Origin: Talpa occidentalis
Taxonomy: Eukaryota > Chordata > Mammalia > Eulipotyphla > Talpidae
DNA: 64,000 nt
Reading direction: 5' to 3'
Assembly (NCBI RefSeq): GCF_014898055.3
Contig: NW_023603184.1
Coordinates: 148,804,149 to 148,868,148, forward strand
This document shows, in pieces, positions 1 to 11,164 of the stretch. The position numbers and the translations under genes were made by a program. The first letter of the stretch is position 1, and each line of letters starts with the position of its first letter. The notes beneath the pieces were generated by a model. The model had not been told where the DNA came from, did no database searches, and saw only the letters and a program-made list of their open reading frames with translations.

Positions 1-640
1 CGGGGCCACGCCCCCGCCGCCCGCCGCCCGCCGCCCCCGGCCCCGCGCCCCTCCCGCCCGCGTATTTCGCGCCCCCCCCGCCCCCGGCGCGCCCGGACAA
101 TGCGCCCCGCGCCGGCTGTCCCCCCGCCGCGCGCTGACGCAGCCGGTAAAAATAGCTCCGGGCTCCCGCGCCCCCCGCCCGCCGCCCCGGGCCGCGCGCT
201 CCGTCCTGGGGGGACCCGGCGGGGGACCCCGCGCGCGCGCCTGCGGGGAGGGGCGGGGGCGGCGCCCTCCCCGGGGCGGCGGGCGCGGCCGGGCGGGACC
301 CTGAGGCGGGCGAGCCCCGAGGGCCCTTCCCGCGCCCGGGAAGGGCAGGCGGCCCCGAGCCGCAGCCCGGGCCCCGGGTCGCTCCCCGCGCCAGCCCGGC
401 CCGGCCCGGCCGCGCGCCTGGGAGCTCCGGGGGCACCGCGGCCGGCGGCCCCCCGTGCGCGCAGGCGGCCACGTGCGCCCCAGGCGCGAGGAGACCCAGA
501 CCCGCCGGGCCGCTCGGCCTTCCCGGACGGCGGCCCCCACCCCGCGCCCGGGTCCAGGCGGGTCCCTGCGGCCAGACGGGGCTGAGGACCACCCGCCACA
601 GACGCCCCTCCTCCTGGGGCCTCCCCGGCGCCCGGGGCGG
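1..640. promoter_or_regulatory. CpG island, candidate promoter (runs off the left edge)
   Basis: The first 600 or so bases are extremely G+C rich, with unsuppressed CpG and runs of CCGCC and GGGCGG, and composition drops sharply after about 640. In mammals such islands normally mark a promoter or first exon. An A/T-rich box GGTAAAAATAGC at 145-156 lies just after TGACGCA (135-141, CRE/AP-1-like). That resembles a TATA-type core for plus-strand transcription starting near 175-185, and the box also resembles a MEF2 site read in reverse. Long frames such as 100-585 are what stop-poor GC-rich DNA gives by chance, being Pro/Arg/Ala rich with no domain. I see no convincing splice donor that would fix the strand. 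The gene served is unknown. Confidence 0.8.
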
Positions 641-2844
641 TCGCTGGCCCAGTGCCCCTCTCTCCAGCCTCGGGGTCTTCCTCTGGTTCGTAACCGGACA
701 AAGGCACATCTTTTGGGGTCGCAGGGGGAACTGGGCGCATCACGGACAGCGTGCGGGCCTGGGCCTGCCGCCCGGGGAGTGGCGCCTGTTCCCAATGTCC
801 AGCTTTGGCTTCTGAGGCAGGAAAAATTGAAACTGGGTCAAGGGAGGTAGAAATGAAAATGATATTTATGCATAAAACTGCAGCTTCCTTTACTACCTCC
901 TTGGTGCGCTGCCATAGAGGACATGACTTTGTGGGTCCTGCAGCGTGAGAGATTATCAAGGCAGAAAGCAGGACGCATGGACCAGCTCTGGGATTTCCAT
1001 GGCAACAGCAGAAGTCATGTCATCTGTCCTCCCGAGTGGGTCTGGGGACTAATTCTGTCCATCCCACAGATAAGGGAGCAAGGCCCCATCAGCTGCTTGT
1101 GCCTTGGCCAAGGAGGAACCCTGGCCAGATGCCAGCTGCACACCCTGGGCAGTGATGCCGAGGGCTGAGGGTCCGTTGGCTCCCCCTCACACTCCACACT
1201 CCCTACGGGACCTTCATTGAGCGGGAATGAAGTGGTAAGCAACAAGAAGTCAGTTGCAAAAGGCAGAAATTCAGCTCACGTTGAGTTGGACAAATACGGA
1301 ACTATGGTCCCTGACATAACTGAAAAGCTCATGATGAGGGTTTCAGGCATGGCTGGATCCAGGGACACCAGCAACACCTTTAGGCCAGTCTCTCCCCATC
1401 AACCCTGTTTTCGTCTCTATGACTTCTTTCTCTCACTGGCTGCCCTTGACACTCATCCTTGGCTTAGGGCCCGGAGGAAGAGGAAGTAGACCTCTCCCCG
1501 CGTGACAGCAAGAGCTGGAGCCCCATCTCCTGACAAGCTCCACTCTCTGGGAAGACGGATGCACATTAGATGTGGCCCAGGGGCCAGAGGTGGAGGGGTG
1601 ACCAACGGGACAATGGCAGTGAGGAAACAATAACTGGTGTGGGGTGACTTATGAGGTCATTCCGGGTTTGGGGAATGCCAGGATTTTGTCCGGGGGAGGG
1701 GTTTTCTGGTTGCTTCAAGACTGCTCTACAGGTTGCCACCTTCTCGGGAGACTGAGCCTTTCCCTACGTCCTCTCTGCCCAGGTGGCCTAGGCCCCAGTT
1801 GGCCCGAGATGGGACTTTGATGGGGAGCCTGGGGCCTGGGTACTCGGAAAGGGCCACAGCAGACTGGAACCTCTTCACCCTGGCACCACAGAAGACCCTC
1901 ACGTCAGGCTCCTCCTCTTCCCCCCGCACCTGCCACGTCAGGGCTTGCTCAGAGTGGAAGGGTAGCAGGAGGAAATGTTTTGATAAAACATCTGATGTGT
2001 TTCCTTGGTGCTAAACTAATGATGGCCAACATCTTGGGGGCACCGACTACAGCCCCACCGGTGCCTCGGTGCTGCGGCTTAGCAAGAAAGGGCCGTCTGT
2101 GGTCCAGCAGGAAACGCGGATGGATGGACATGAATAGAGCTTTCCGGAACAGAGCCACTGAGCACCAGCTTAGCAGACTGAATAACAACAGCTTGACGTG
2201 CTAATTCCACGCACCAGGTGATGAGTTGCCTTCACCACATTGCTAATTTCACTTCTAACACAGAAAACTGTCATCCAGCTGAATCGCCTGGTAACTTTCC
2301 CCAGAATGTAGGATTCCAATGGAAAAAGACCGGCCCTCGGAAAAGGGAAGCGACCGGGAAAATGCCAGGCCCCTGCGGCCCGCGTCCTGCATGGGCACAG
2401 CCCCCTGGAGGCGGTCTGGGTCAGGGCGCCAGGTGGGTGCTGAGCGTGGCCCACACCTGCCAGCCAGGTGGCCACCCAGCTCACTGTTTCTCAAACTCTG
2501 CATCTCTAAAATGCACCCAGCCCGGGCAGGCTGTGGAGCGCAAGCAGAGAGGCCCGAGGGGTGGTGGGTGGTGCGCGCGGGAAGCGCCGGGAAGGTCAGC
2601 AGGCGGGGCAGGCACGGGCATAGGGGTTCGGGGAGGGCCCAGCACGTGGGGCGCCCTGGGTCCTGCCTGCGGTGGCAGCATGTCGCCCCTCCCCTGGTGC
2701 TCTGGACAGGGTCACTCTGCACCCAGAAAACAGCTCCACTAGCGCAGGCAGCAGAACGCCGCAGCGCGGCAGCAATTTCGCAATGGTGGCCTGAATAGCC
2801 CCTTTTCTTCGAGGGCTCAGGAATGGAAGGTGCCATGAATTAAA
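641..2844. other. Unique sequence without a recognisable gene
   Basis: This is ordinary mixed-composition DNA between two CpG-rich blocks. The many open frames are short, overlap on both strands and show no known domain. No tRNA, simple repeat or young mobile element is visible. Confidence 0.6.
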
Positions 2845-3160
2845 CCAACTTCCGAGCGGCTCCGGGGCGTCGCGGTGGCCGCGTCGCCCTTACCTGCTGG
2901 GTTCAGGTTAGCGACGGGAAACGCAAGGGCGAGCCCCGCATCCTTGGGATGCGCTGAAGGCTCCGCGCGGGCCCTGGGCGCGGGCTGCGCGCGGGTCCCC
3001 GCCCCCCGCGAGCTTCGGCGGTGCCGGCGCGCCCTCTGCCGGCCTCCCCGGGTCCAGACGGCGCCCGGCCGCCCCGGCAGGGCTTGGGTGGCAGGTGTGG
3101 AAGGGCTGCGTGGGGAGCCCACCTGGCCGGCTCCTGCGTGAAGCCGGGGCGTGGACGCCC
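2845..3160 (-). promoter_or_regulatory. Second CpG cluster with a minus-strand splice donor
   Basis: CpG density rises again here, with several GCGCGC and GGCGCC motifs. On the minus strand the sequence CCCAGCAG/GTAAGGGC places a near-consensus 5' splice site with the exon ending at 2894. A first exon beginning inside this island and reading leftwards is therefore plausible. The minus frame crossing it (2817-3281) is not recognisable as protein, so the exon could be noncoding or 5' UTR. Seen: the composition and the donor. Inferred: promoter function. Confidence 0.45.
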
Positions 3161-3931
3161 CCTTGTCCAGCTGGGACAGCGCTTCTGTTGGGAGCGCAGA
3201 GCTTGGGAAGCGCCGAGCCTCAGCTGCAGGCTTGGAGCTTGTCTGGGAGGCAGGTGCAGAACAGGTGCGGTGATTGGCCAAAAGGGGAGCCCCGGGGGGC
3301 GGGGGGCTGGCAGATCTTGGAGGATATTATCAGGAAAGCGGTTCAAAGAATCCCCATGGAACCCGTGAGAGAGGAAGCCCGCGCCGGCGACCCTCAGCTG
3401 AGATCTGAGTGGGAGAGTAGAGACCTGCGCTGAGCTCTGGGCGGGCACAGGGAGCTGTAAATGGAGGAGGCCTGGGGTGGACATCTGGGGCGCCAACTGG
3501 GCAAGGAATCAAGGCCGGTCGCCCCAAAGCCGCACGGCCAGGATTGGAGTCCTTTGTGTGTGCAGGGGGGTGGAGGGGGGTGCTGCACCGGGAGTGCCCC
3601 TGCCCTGGACAGCCGGCCTCTCCGTTCCCCGGGGACTGCTCTTGGGCCACCTGGAAGGGACCAAAGACAGCTCACTCCGCAGGGGCACCGGGTGGGGGGT
3701 GGCGGTGCAGGGGCGAGGTGAGGACAATGCGAATCTGTGAGCTGGAGGCCCTTGGCTTCCTCCAGGCGGCCGTGGCTCTAGTGATCACTGAAGTTCGTGG
3801 AGTCAGTGAACACACGGGCGCCAGACCAACCTTGTTTGTGACGCAGCGGGCCTGAATCAATTCAGGTTCTCATTTTCCAACCAACACCAGGAGCCTTTTG
3901 TTATTTTTGTTTTTTTAAATCCACCAGTAGG
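3161..3931. other. Unique sequence, no gene seen
   Basis: This is GC-rich single-copy-like DNA grading into a T-rich stretch at 3895-3930. Frames on both strands are chance products of composition. Confidence 0.5.
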
Positions 3932-4203
3932 ATTTTTTTTTTAAGATTTATGTATTTATTTATACAAGAACTGGGGTAGAGGCCAGAGGTGTGGGGGGTG
4001 AGAGGATTCACCAGAGACAGAGTGGGGAGCAGAACAGGCAGACTGATGAAATAACACTGCTGAGGGGAGCAGCGGGGAGACAGGAGAGGCCTGCTGTGCC
4101 GTGTGGATTTCTCCCTGGCCAGCCGGGAACTGAACCCGCGCTGCAGAGGCTGCGGGCAGCTTCACAGCGCGGTGCTCAACCCTCTGCACCACCAGGGAGG
4201 CCC
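3932..4203 (-). mobile_element. tRNA-derived SINE (family S, copy 1)
   Basis: This is the first copy of the window's dominant SINE. On the minus strand it begins with a tRNA-like head (GGGCCTCCCTGGTGGTGCAG, a type-2 polymerase III promoter region). The body carries the conserved phrases CAGACCTCTCCTG, GCTGCTCCCCTCAGCAG and CTCTGGTGAATCCTCTC, and it ends with CTTGTATAAATAAAT and a poly-A tail. The tail appears on the plus strand as the T run at 3932-3942. It does not encode protein and would depend on L1 reverse transcriptase. The flanking duplication is unclear here. Confidence 0.9.
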
Positions 4204-4519
4204 TGTTGTTATTGATTTATTTTTGGAAAAAACTGGTTAAGAGATTTTTTTTTCCTCACCTCTTAGGTCTTTATTATCAGCTGTGGATCCACCCTGTGTC
4301 TGAGACAGGAATGCAATTTAGAAGTCACTTTCTTTCCTCCTAATATTTTTTTCTGGTAAGGTTCTTAAATGAGATTGCTTTCAGTCCCTTTATACTTAAA
4401 TCTCATCGAGTGAGTGAGCTGTTATCCAGTGCACCCCTCCCCCCCAGAACTCAGGACAGCTAAAGCGACAGTGACGCCTGGCATCGGTGCCAGTGTCCTT
4501 TCCGTGGAGGGGCAGAAAA
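4204..4519. other. Unique AT-moderate sequence
   Basis: No gene or repeat is recognised. The C run near 4437-4444 is a simple homopolymer. Confidence 0.4.
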
Positions 4520-4720
4520 GGCTGGCATGCACAAGTTGTTCCTGATGCCTTGGATAATCCAATCACTGTAATTAAATTTCTATTCTAATAGCTACAGGAG
4601 AAAGGAAAAACAAGTAAGAGTCAGCACTGCTGGCCGGAGCCCGGCCCGGGCCGCCCGGGCCGCCTATTATTTTCATTTAATTAAAACCTAATTGGCTGGG
4701 CCGCAGGGAGATGAAGCGGG
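4520..4720. promoter_or_regulatory. Candidate conserved regulatory block
   Basis: An AT-rich island sits in GC-rich surroundings. It has TTAATTAA (4677-4684), an inverted CCAAT box (ATTGG, 4691-4695) and a preceding self-complementary GC segment (4640-4662). Homeodomain-type cores and a CCAAT box together are typical of developmental enhancers, but conservation cannot be tested here. Confidence 0.3.
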
Positions 4721-6770
4721 GCTCCCTGTGCCTCCCCCGCCCGTGGCTCTGGAGCGGGGCGGCGGGGGGCGGGGGTGGCCAGCTTGAGTCCGGTTGGGGC
4801 GGCTCGGAGGCTCTTCCAGGAACCGGACCTTGCGTGGGCCGGGTCCTGGGTGGGCCGCGCGCGGCTGCGGAGAGCCCATTGGCTCCTGCAGCTTCTGTGG
4901 GGCTCACAGTCACTCACCATGGCTGTTTCCACCCTCTGTGCTACCTCGGGCTGGTGTCGCCATGTCACAGGGCTCCATCCTAGGAAGACCGTCCGCTCTC
5001 CTGCTCCTGCCTCCTCCCGCCCCCCACACCTGCTCCTCTCTGGTCTTTGATGCCTCCGGGAAAGGCCGGAGGGCGTTTGGGCTCCTTCTCGCCTGGCCTT
5101 TCTGCTGAGCTGCTGGTTGCATCCATCTTAGTGCTTTTCCCTAAGAGGACGGGCTGCAGCTGTCCCCGCCTGCAGGTGTCCCCGCCGACCAGCCCTGTGC
5201 TGCCCCCGATGCAGGGCCCAGACCGGGCGGGTGGAGAGGCTCGTGGGGCAGAGCACCCGGCCGCCCGGGGCGTCAGGAGCCTCCAGCCTCGTCACTAAGC
5301 TTGGGCGTCTCCTGAGTCATCAGGACACAGAACGTTGGTGGCCCCAGAGGCTGGGGTCCCACCTTGTCGTCCTCAGCTCTCTCAGGGAACGCCAGCTACC
5401 CCTCGCGGGTCTCAGCCTCTGTCCCCACCCAGTCCCGGGGCCACTCAGGGACGAGCAGGCAGCTCGGGGACAGCACAGGCGGGGACGTCGGGGGCGGGCG
5501 TGGAAGAGACCTTGAGATAAGGGCAGTGAATCTAAGAGGCGCCCGCCAAACATAGCTGGCGATGAGGACGGAGGGCCCAGGGGGCTAAATAAACAAGGAC
5601 AGTAAATCCTGAGAGAACTCCTGCGACCTTGGGCAGGGAGGCGAAGGAGAAGCTTCACGGGGAGAGCTGGGCAAAGGGCACAGACGCCCCAGGGGCACGG
5701 CCCGAGAGCGCCCGGAGACCTGCTTTCTCCCTTGAGACAAACTGCTCTTTCCCGTCTTGGATAAAGTCTGATCCTCTCCGCTGACTGAGCTAGAGTCTGC
5801 AGATTCCTTACAACGGCTTTGTGGGACAAGAACCCGGGGAGGCTCAAGGGCTTAATTCCAGGCTTTTCACACCTAGATCGGGGGTAAAAGCAGCAGCAGC
5901 CGGGTCGGCTTCACCGCCCAACGCCAGAAGAGCCGTGAGTGCTGGACCCAGCTCCCGCCTGCCCCTCGGGTCACATCGCCCGCGGATTGGTGTCCCCTCC
6001 CTGTTTTGGGGTGGTGAACTGCGTTCAAGGGTGAAGGGCCAGTCTTGCTTCCCTCCCTGGCCTGAGCTGGTTTGTCAATCTAGCTTTTACCATCAAGTTC
6101 TAGAAAAAGGTGGGGCGGTTGCCCAGCGCAGTAAAGCAACCCCACCTGAGTCCTAAGCAAGGGAAGCAAAGGGGAGAGCAGGGTCATCCAGCCACCTGCT
6201 CACGGGCAGCTTGGAGGAGACCATCTGGCGGTGAAACATCAAGGCGAAGCGTCCCGGCCAGAATCCACAGACTGGAGAAAGGACTGAGCTATGGACCTTC
6301 CAACCCCAGTGCTGGCAACGCCAGTCCACCCTGCCCAGCGGGAGCGGACACTCTGGGGTGGTTTGGTGATGCCCAGGCTCCAAGGCCTTGGGCTGCAGCC
6401 TGTCCCAACAGCCAGTGCCCATGCAGACCCCTTCCCTTGGCTCCTGACCTAGGATGACTGGCGCCCCAGAAGGCGTGTGGCTTCCCCAGCACCCCTTGTT
6501 CTTGGGACATTGTCTTAGCGCCCAGAGTTCCTGCTGGTCTAGCTCCACATGGGGTCAGGCAGGGGACAAAAGTCTTGGCGCGAGGAACACACTGGAAAAC
6601 CAGTATCTGCTGAAAACAGCAGGCAGACGTTAGGGCCAGATCGGCATGGCCAGCTAGGCCACCTTGACAGGAGGTCAGGGGTAAGCAGGGACCAGAGAGA
6701 GGGTGCTTTGATCAGCAGCAACCGTGGACCCCCCAGGAAACACCCCTAGTCACTCCCCCCAGCTTGTGCC
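4721..6770. other. Unique sequence, no gene seen
   Basis: This is GC-rich DNA with scattered CpG and many overlapping short frames, none with recognisable domains. I see no mobile element younger than MIR. Confidence 0.5.
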
Positions 6771-6880
6771 AGACAATTATGCACCCCCAATCCCCATCCC
6801 CCCCACACAGACTATTATGCACCCCCAGTCCATGTCCCCCCACAGACTATCATGCACCCCCAGTCCACGTGCCCCCACAC
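6771..6880. repeat. Imperfect tandem repeat, three units of about 35-38 bp
   Basis: Three units start at 6771, 6809 and 6844. Each has the form AGAC(A/T)AT(T/C)ATGCACCCCC followed by a C-rich variable tail. It is a short minisatellite with no coding meaning. Confidence 0.85.
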
Positions 6881-7611
6881 ACATTCTCCACGCATCCCTC
6901 CATGGACTTGCCCACCTCCCCTGAGCCTGACTCCCAATAAATGTGAGACTGGCCACAGGTGTAAACCCCTCTAGGCCTCTCTCTCCCTCTTGCTCTCACT
7001 CTCGCTCTCTTTGGGCTCTCAGTTGTCTTTCCTCCGTCCCACGGCCCTCTGGAAGGCTCCCTGGAATCCAGCCTGCGGGCCCACAGCCTGTGGTGGCTTG
7101 GATGAGAAGATAAAGAAAAACCAAGCCCAGGCAAGGAGAATCAATCTAATTTCTGTGCTGGAAGAAGCTTGCAGTCTCTTGTTGAGTTCTAGTTTATTTA
7201 TCTGATGTTCCTTGACTTCATTTCCAGCCCGCTGCTTGTGGGCCGCGTCCTGGCGATGATTTTGTCTTGTGCCAAGTAGCAAAAGGAAAACCAGCTGAGG
7301 GTTTCCCTGCCAGAGGAGTCATCAATCAAATATGAGGACAAGGCCTCGACCTCAAGGCAGAGCGGTGACTCAAGAAACCAGGATCACCAGACGCGGCTGT
7401 GGAGAGGGTCTTCCCAAGTTGTTTTACTAGAAGGCTCGTCGCGGGGAAATTATTTAATAATCTGGTACTTCCACGCAATCAAAAACTATTGCCGTCACAA
7501 GAGCTTCTGGGAAGAATTAGATGATTCCGTGTGTGTTGATTTGGTTCAGATCACCCAGATATTGGTAAGTAAAAACTGTGGTACTGAACCGCCCCAGCTG
7601 CATGAAAAATT
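6881..7611. other. Unique sequence with an AT-rich block at 7430-7560
   Basis: A C/T-rich tract occurs at 6970-7030. The stretch 7440-7560 is AT-rich, with GAAATTATTTAATAATC, and could be regulatory. No gene is seen. Confidence 0.4.
7531..7558 (+). repeat. 28-bp local duplication, copy 1
   Basis: The stretch beginning GTGTGTTGATTTGGTT and ending GATCACCCAG recurs at 8025-8052 with one mismatch, 494 bp away in direct orientation. Similarity outside the core is weak, so this could be an eroded duplication or two copies of an old repeat I do not recognise. Confidence 0.7.
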
Positions 7612-7690
7612 GCTTGTGTGTGTATTTGCATGTGTACACACATGCATGTATATACACACGCATGCATGAGTGTGTGGGTGTGTGTGTTAG
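7612..7690. repeat. TG/CA microsatellite with palindromic core
   Basis: Alternating purine-pyrimidine sequence includes CATGTGTACACACATG, which is close to a perfect inverted repeat, and continues as TG repeats. Such tracts are length-variable and can adopt Z-DNA or a cruciform. Confidence 0.9.
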
Positions 7691-8419
7691 GTGGCCAGAC
7701 AGAGACAGGTGGGGTTCCAAGAAAGAGACAAGGGTGCTGGCTCGTGGCTCCCTTGGCCCCTGGAGCCGGCAAGAGCGTCGCAAAGGAGACTGGTGTTTCC
7801 AGCGCCTTCAGTCATGGTCGAATTTCCTTTCCACGCGCATGAAAACATTTCACAATAACAAAGAAAGTAAAGACAAGTTCACGTAGCTAATGAATGCATG
7901 CGCAAAAAGAAAAAAAACGTCTGCACACACAAGCAGATTTTACAGCCCTGATTTCTGTGGCGCGTTCTAGAAAGAAAATAATTGGAACGAATGACCGGAG
8001 TGATGTGCCACGCCAGCCAATGTCGTGTGTTGATTTGGTTCCGATCACCCAGCTCTCCGTAAATTAGTGATTCACGTTCTGCTGCGTCAGATCTGTGCAC
8101 ACGCCTTCCAGCCCGATGGCGGGGCTGGGACACGTGCCCCCAAATTTATGGGGGGCATCATTTTCCTCTCGAGCTGCGGTTCTGCTCCCTGAAGGCCGGG
8201 CTGGCCAGGTCAAGCGCAACGCGAACATGAGAGCTGCTTTCTCAGGGGCGCGTGCTGGGGCGGCGGGGGGCTCCGCTCTTCTGAAACCCGCAGCCTTCCC
8301 GGAGGGCGTCAGGCCGCCGACACCCTGTGATTCCCAGATGATTCCCTGCGGGGCCGAGTCTACAGCCGTGGCCAGACACGTGCCCAGGAAGCGGGAGACA
8401 TTTTGTGTTAAGACTTAAA
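7691..8419. other. Unique sequence, no gene seen
   Basis: It holds the second copy of the 28-bp duplication (8025-8052) and a CpG-richer patch at 8220-8320. No domain-bearing frame is visible. Confidence 0.45.
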
Positions 8420-8530
8420 AACTGCCAGTTCTCCCTTCTGCTGCGGTGCATGCAAATTATCTTTCATAATGACATTTAATCTACATATCATTAACACCTC
8501 ATCCCAGGAACGAGGTGGAGAGTGACTTCC
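8420..8530. promoter_or_regulatory. Candidate regulatory block with octamer motif
   Basis: A perfect ATGCAAAT octamer (POU-factor site) lies at 8450-8457, inside an AT-rich stretch with several ATTTAAT and ATCATTAA cores. The surroundings are GC-rich, which makes the block stand out. Confidence 0.3.
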
Positions 8531-9654
8531 CAGACGAGTTGCTATGGGAGAGAACTTAGAGGTTCCTTCACGCTCTCTGGAACCCCCCCGGGCAGAACGG
8601 GCACGGGCCGATGGAGGAGACAGTCTCCTCCGTGCTGTGTGTGGCTCTTCCACAGCCTGAGGGGTCCGTGCAAGGAACAACTCCTTCCAGCTGTGGAGGT
8701 TGTGTTCTCCACCCACCAGCCTTCACGAGCCCGAGGCCCCCGAGCACAACCTCAGACACAGGTCACCGCAGTCTGCCCCAGCTGCCCTCCCCGCCTGGCG
8801 CTCCCGGGGGACTTGACAGGATGGTCCCAAGTCCCTGTGAGAATATGAAGGTGCCCTTGGCGAGGTGCCATGCAGCCCTGACTGTTCCTGGAGGGGCTGC
8901 TTGCCAAGAGATCCTGGTTGGCATCTGGGGTCCTGGAGTGAGGTGCACCTGCTTTTCCAGAACTAAGGGCGGTGCCTGTACCTGTGCTGTCTGTACCAAT
9001 GATATGGTTTGGACAGAGACCCTGCTCTCCTCCCGGGGGGCCTGGAACTTGGCCGCCTGCCCTCAGGCAAGTAGCCCCTGATCTCCAGTGAGCAGTCCAG
9101 CCCCGGGCCTGGGTCTCTAAGGAGCTACCTGAGCAATACGCCTTCACCCGATGTCACACCTCACCGCTGTGTGACTGCAATGGGAGGGACCCTAGAAGCC
9201 TGGCCTGTCCCCTGGGGCTCCCCCGACGCCTGAGGGCCTGACCTTTGCCGATAGAGCTCACGGTCCCTTTCTGTAATAAGTCACGACTTTACACGGTACG
9301 TCTCCCGAGTCCTCCAGGCAGGACCCGGGGTGGTCTTGGGGACCCCCAGCACGGCCTTCTTCCTGGGGGAGGTGTAGGGATTGAGTGAAGGCACAGGCAG
9401 TTTGGAGGGACTCAGGGGCCCTGGGACGCACCTCCAGTAAAAGATGGTTTGAAGCCCAGAGGCCTGGCCAAGGCCGTGCCATAGACATGGGGGGAAATCT
9501 CCCTCCCCTGATCTTTCTCCACTACTGGGGTCAGCCAGATCCTCTTAGGAAAACCAGGACGCTCTGCCCACAGCACGCCTTCACCCTGAAGCGGGACACG
9601 GAGAGAGCAGCAGAGCCCCAGAATAAGTCCCCAGGGAGCCTATTTTATGACATT
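8531..9654. other. Unique GC-rich sequence, no gene seen
   Basis: Overlapping frames such as 8611-9081 plus and 8752-9147 minus have no recognisable domain. No repeats are recognised. Confidence 0.5.
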
Positions 9655-9860
9655 TGAATCCAGAACACCGCTTTCCGGTTTATTTTTTGTAATTCTGAAA
9701 AGACTGGACGTTCTTACACTGAGATTTATTACTTTCATAATGGAAACACAAAGTGTGAAAATTTTAATAACTTCCACTTTCATGCTGGCACGTGTGCAAT
9801 TTTGAAATAGTGTGAACCCTCTCCCGGGTTTCTGCTCACAAATCAACCCCAACATCTGGG
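9655..9860. promoter_or_regulatory. Candidate AT-rich regulatory block
   Basis: A sharp AT-rich interval (TTTATTTTTTGTAATTC, AAAATTTTAATAAC) is bounded by GC-rich DNA and matches no repeat I know. It is proposed only on composition and motif content. Confidence 0.2.
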
Positions 9861-9942
9861 GCGGGACACGGCTTTCAGCCGCCGGCTTGCTGGGCTGTCC
9901 CGGGTGACATTGCGTGTCCCCAGGCGCAGCTGTCCTGGCCAT

Positions 9943-10044
9943 GGTTGTGGAGGGCAGAGCTGCTGGGCTTGAGCCTGGTTGTGGAGGGCAGAGCTGCTGG
10001 GCTTGAGCCTGGTTGTGGAGGGCAGAGCTGCTGGGCTTGAGCCT
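9943..10044. repeat. Perfect tandem triplication of a 34-bp unit
   Basis: Three identical copies of a 34-bp unit (9943-9976, 9977-10010, 10011-10044) run from GGTTGTGGAGGG to GGGCTTGAGCCT. The identity points to recent slippage or unequal exchange, and copy number is likely polymorphic. Confidence 0.95.
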
Positions 10045-10054
10045 GGCTGTATCG

Positions 10055-10125
10055 TTCTAAACGTGCATGTGCATTTGGGAGTGCATGCCTACACACACAC
10101 GCATGCACACACACACCAGCCCCAG
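10055..10125. repeat. TGCA/CACA-rich simple repeat
   Basis: GTGCATG motifs pass into ACACACAC tracts immediately after the 34-bp triplication. Confidence 0.8.
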
Positions 10126-10947
10126 AGCTGGCTTCCCTCCCACCTGCTGGCTCTGTGTCGCAGGACCTCCACGCCGCGCAGCCCTGCTTCTCGCATCTCC
10201 ACAAGGTGTTCTCATCTCGCAGGAGGCTGGAGGACCCATGAACAGAGCACCCGGGGCGCACGGCACCACAGGGGACCAGCAAAGGCTCCTTGTTGGCACC
10301 AGGGGCTCTCTATGCCCGGAGCACTGAGTCACTTCTCTGTGCCTCAGTTTCTACCAAACTAATGTCCTGTGGTCCTTTGGAGCATCCACTAGAGCCCTGT
10401 ACCTGCCCGCCCCCCTCCCCCAGTGAGGCCCCCCCCATTACTGGGACCCCAGGCACCCCAGTGCCCACTTCCCCACATCTTGCCTTGCACAGTCCTTGCG
10501 TGCAGGCTGGCTCCTCCACGCCTGACAGACCACACCCGCTGGTGGAAACAGGTGTGAGTCAGAGGGGGGTTCCTACCTGATGAGCAGGGGAGGCATCAGG
10601 AGGGAGGGGCTGGGGGAGCACAGAGGATTTGAAACCAGAGGCGGGAACAGCGAGGGGTCTCAGGGGGAACGTCCTAGTAGCCACTACATACACATACATG
10701 TTTATCAGTTATTACATGTGCAGTCACGTGTAGTTATTACACGGTGCCCGCGTGTGCACAGGTGTCACACGCATAAGCTGACAGCCCACAGTGCCTTGTG
10801 CGGGTTGTTAGGGTGGATGCGTCTCCTGGACCACGCATACCCGCAGGTTACATTTACATCACCTTCATCCAGGATCCCCGCCAGGTACCTGTCTAGAGGA
10901 TGCATGTTGACTGCCTAAAAATGAGGCACCCCAGATCAAAGGATTTA
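10126..10947. other. Unique sequence with a possible MIR piece
   Basis: At 10325-10362 the text TCTCTGTGCCTCAGTTTC matches the conserved central part of MIR in sense orientation. Only about 40 bp are recognisable. The rest is unassigned and without a gene. Confidence 0.4.
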
Positions 10948-11155
10948 GGGCCCCCCAGGTGGCCTAAGGGTAAAGTCTCAGCCTGAGTTTGATCCCTGGC
11001 CAGGGAGCTACCCACACGGCACAGCAGACCTCTCCTGCCTCATCTGCTGCTCCCCTCAGCAGTGTATTTCCGTCTGCCTGTTCTGCTCCCCACTCTGTCT
11101 TTGGGGAATCCTCTGCACCCCACTTCTTCTATGCAAAAATAAAGTCTTAAAAACA
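10948..11155 (+). mobile_element. tRNA-derived SINE (family S, copy 2)
   Basis: This plus-strand copy runs from GGGCCCCCCAGGTGGC to a short A-rich tail. It is flanked by the direct repeat AAAGGATTT (10938-10946 and 11156-11164), which marks an L1-type insertion. About 60 bp of the head region are missing compared with other copies, apparently by internal deletion. Confidence 0.9.
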
Positions 11156-11164
11156 AAAGGATTT

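Noticed and set aside
100..850. Pro/Arg/Ala-rich frames in the first CpG island as coding first exons
   Set aside because: Stop-poor GC-rich DNA gives such frames by chance, and no donor or domain supports them.
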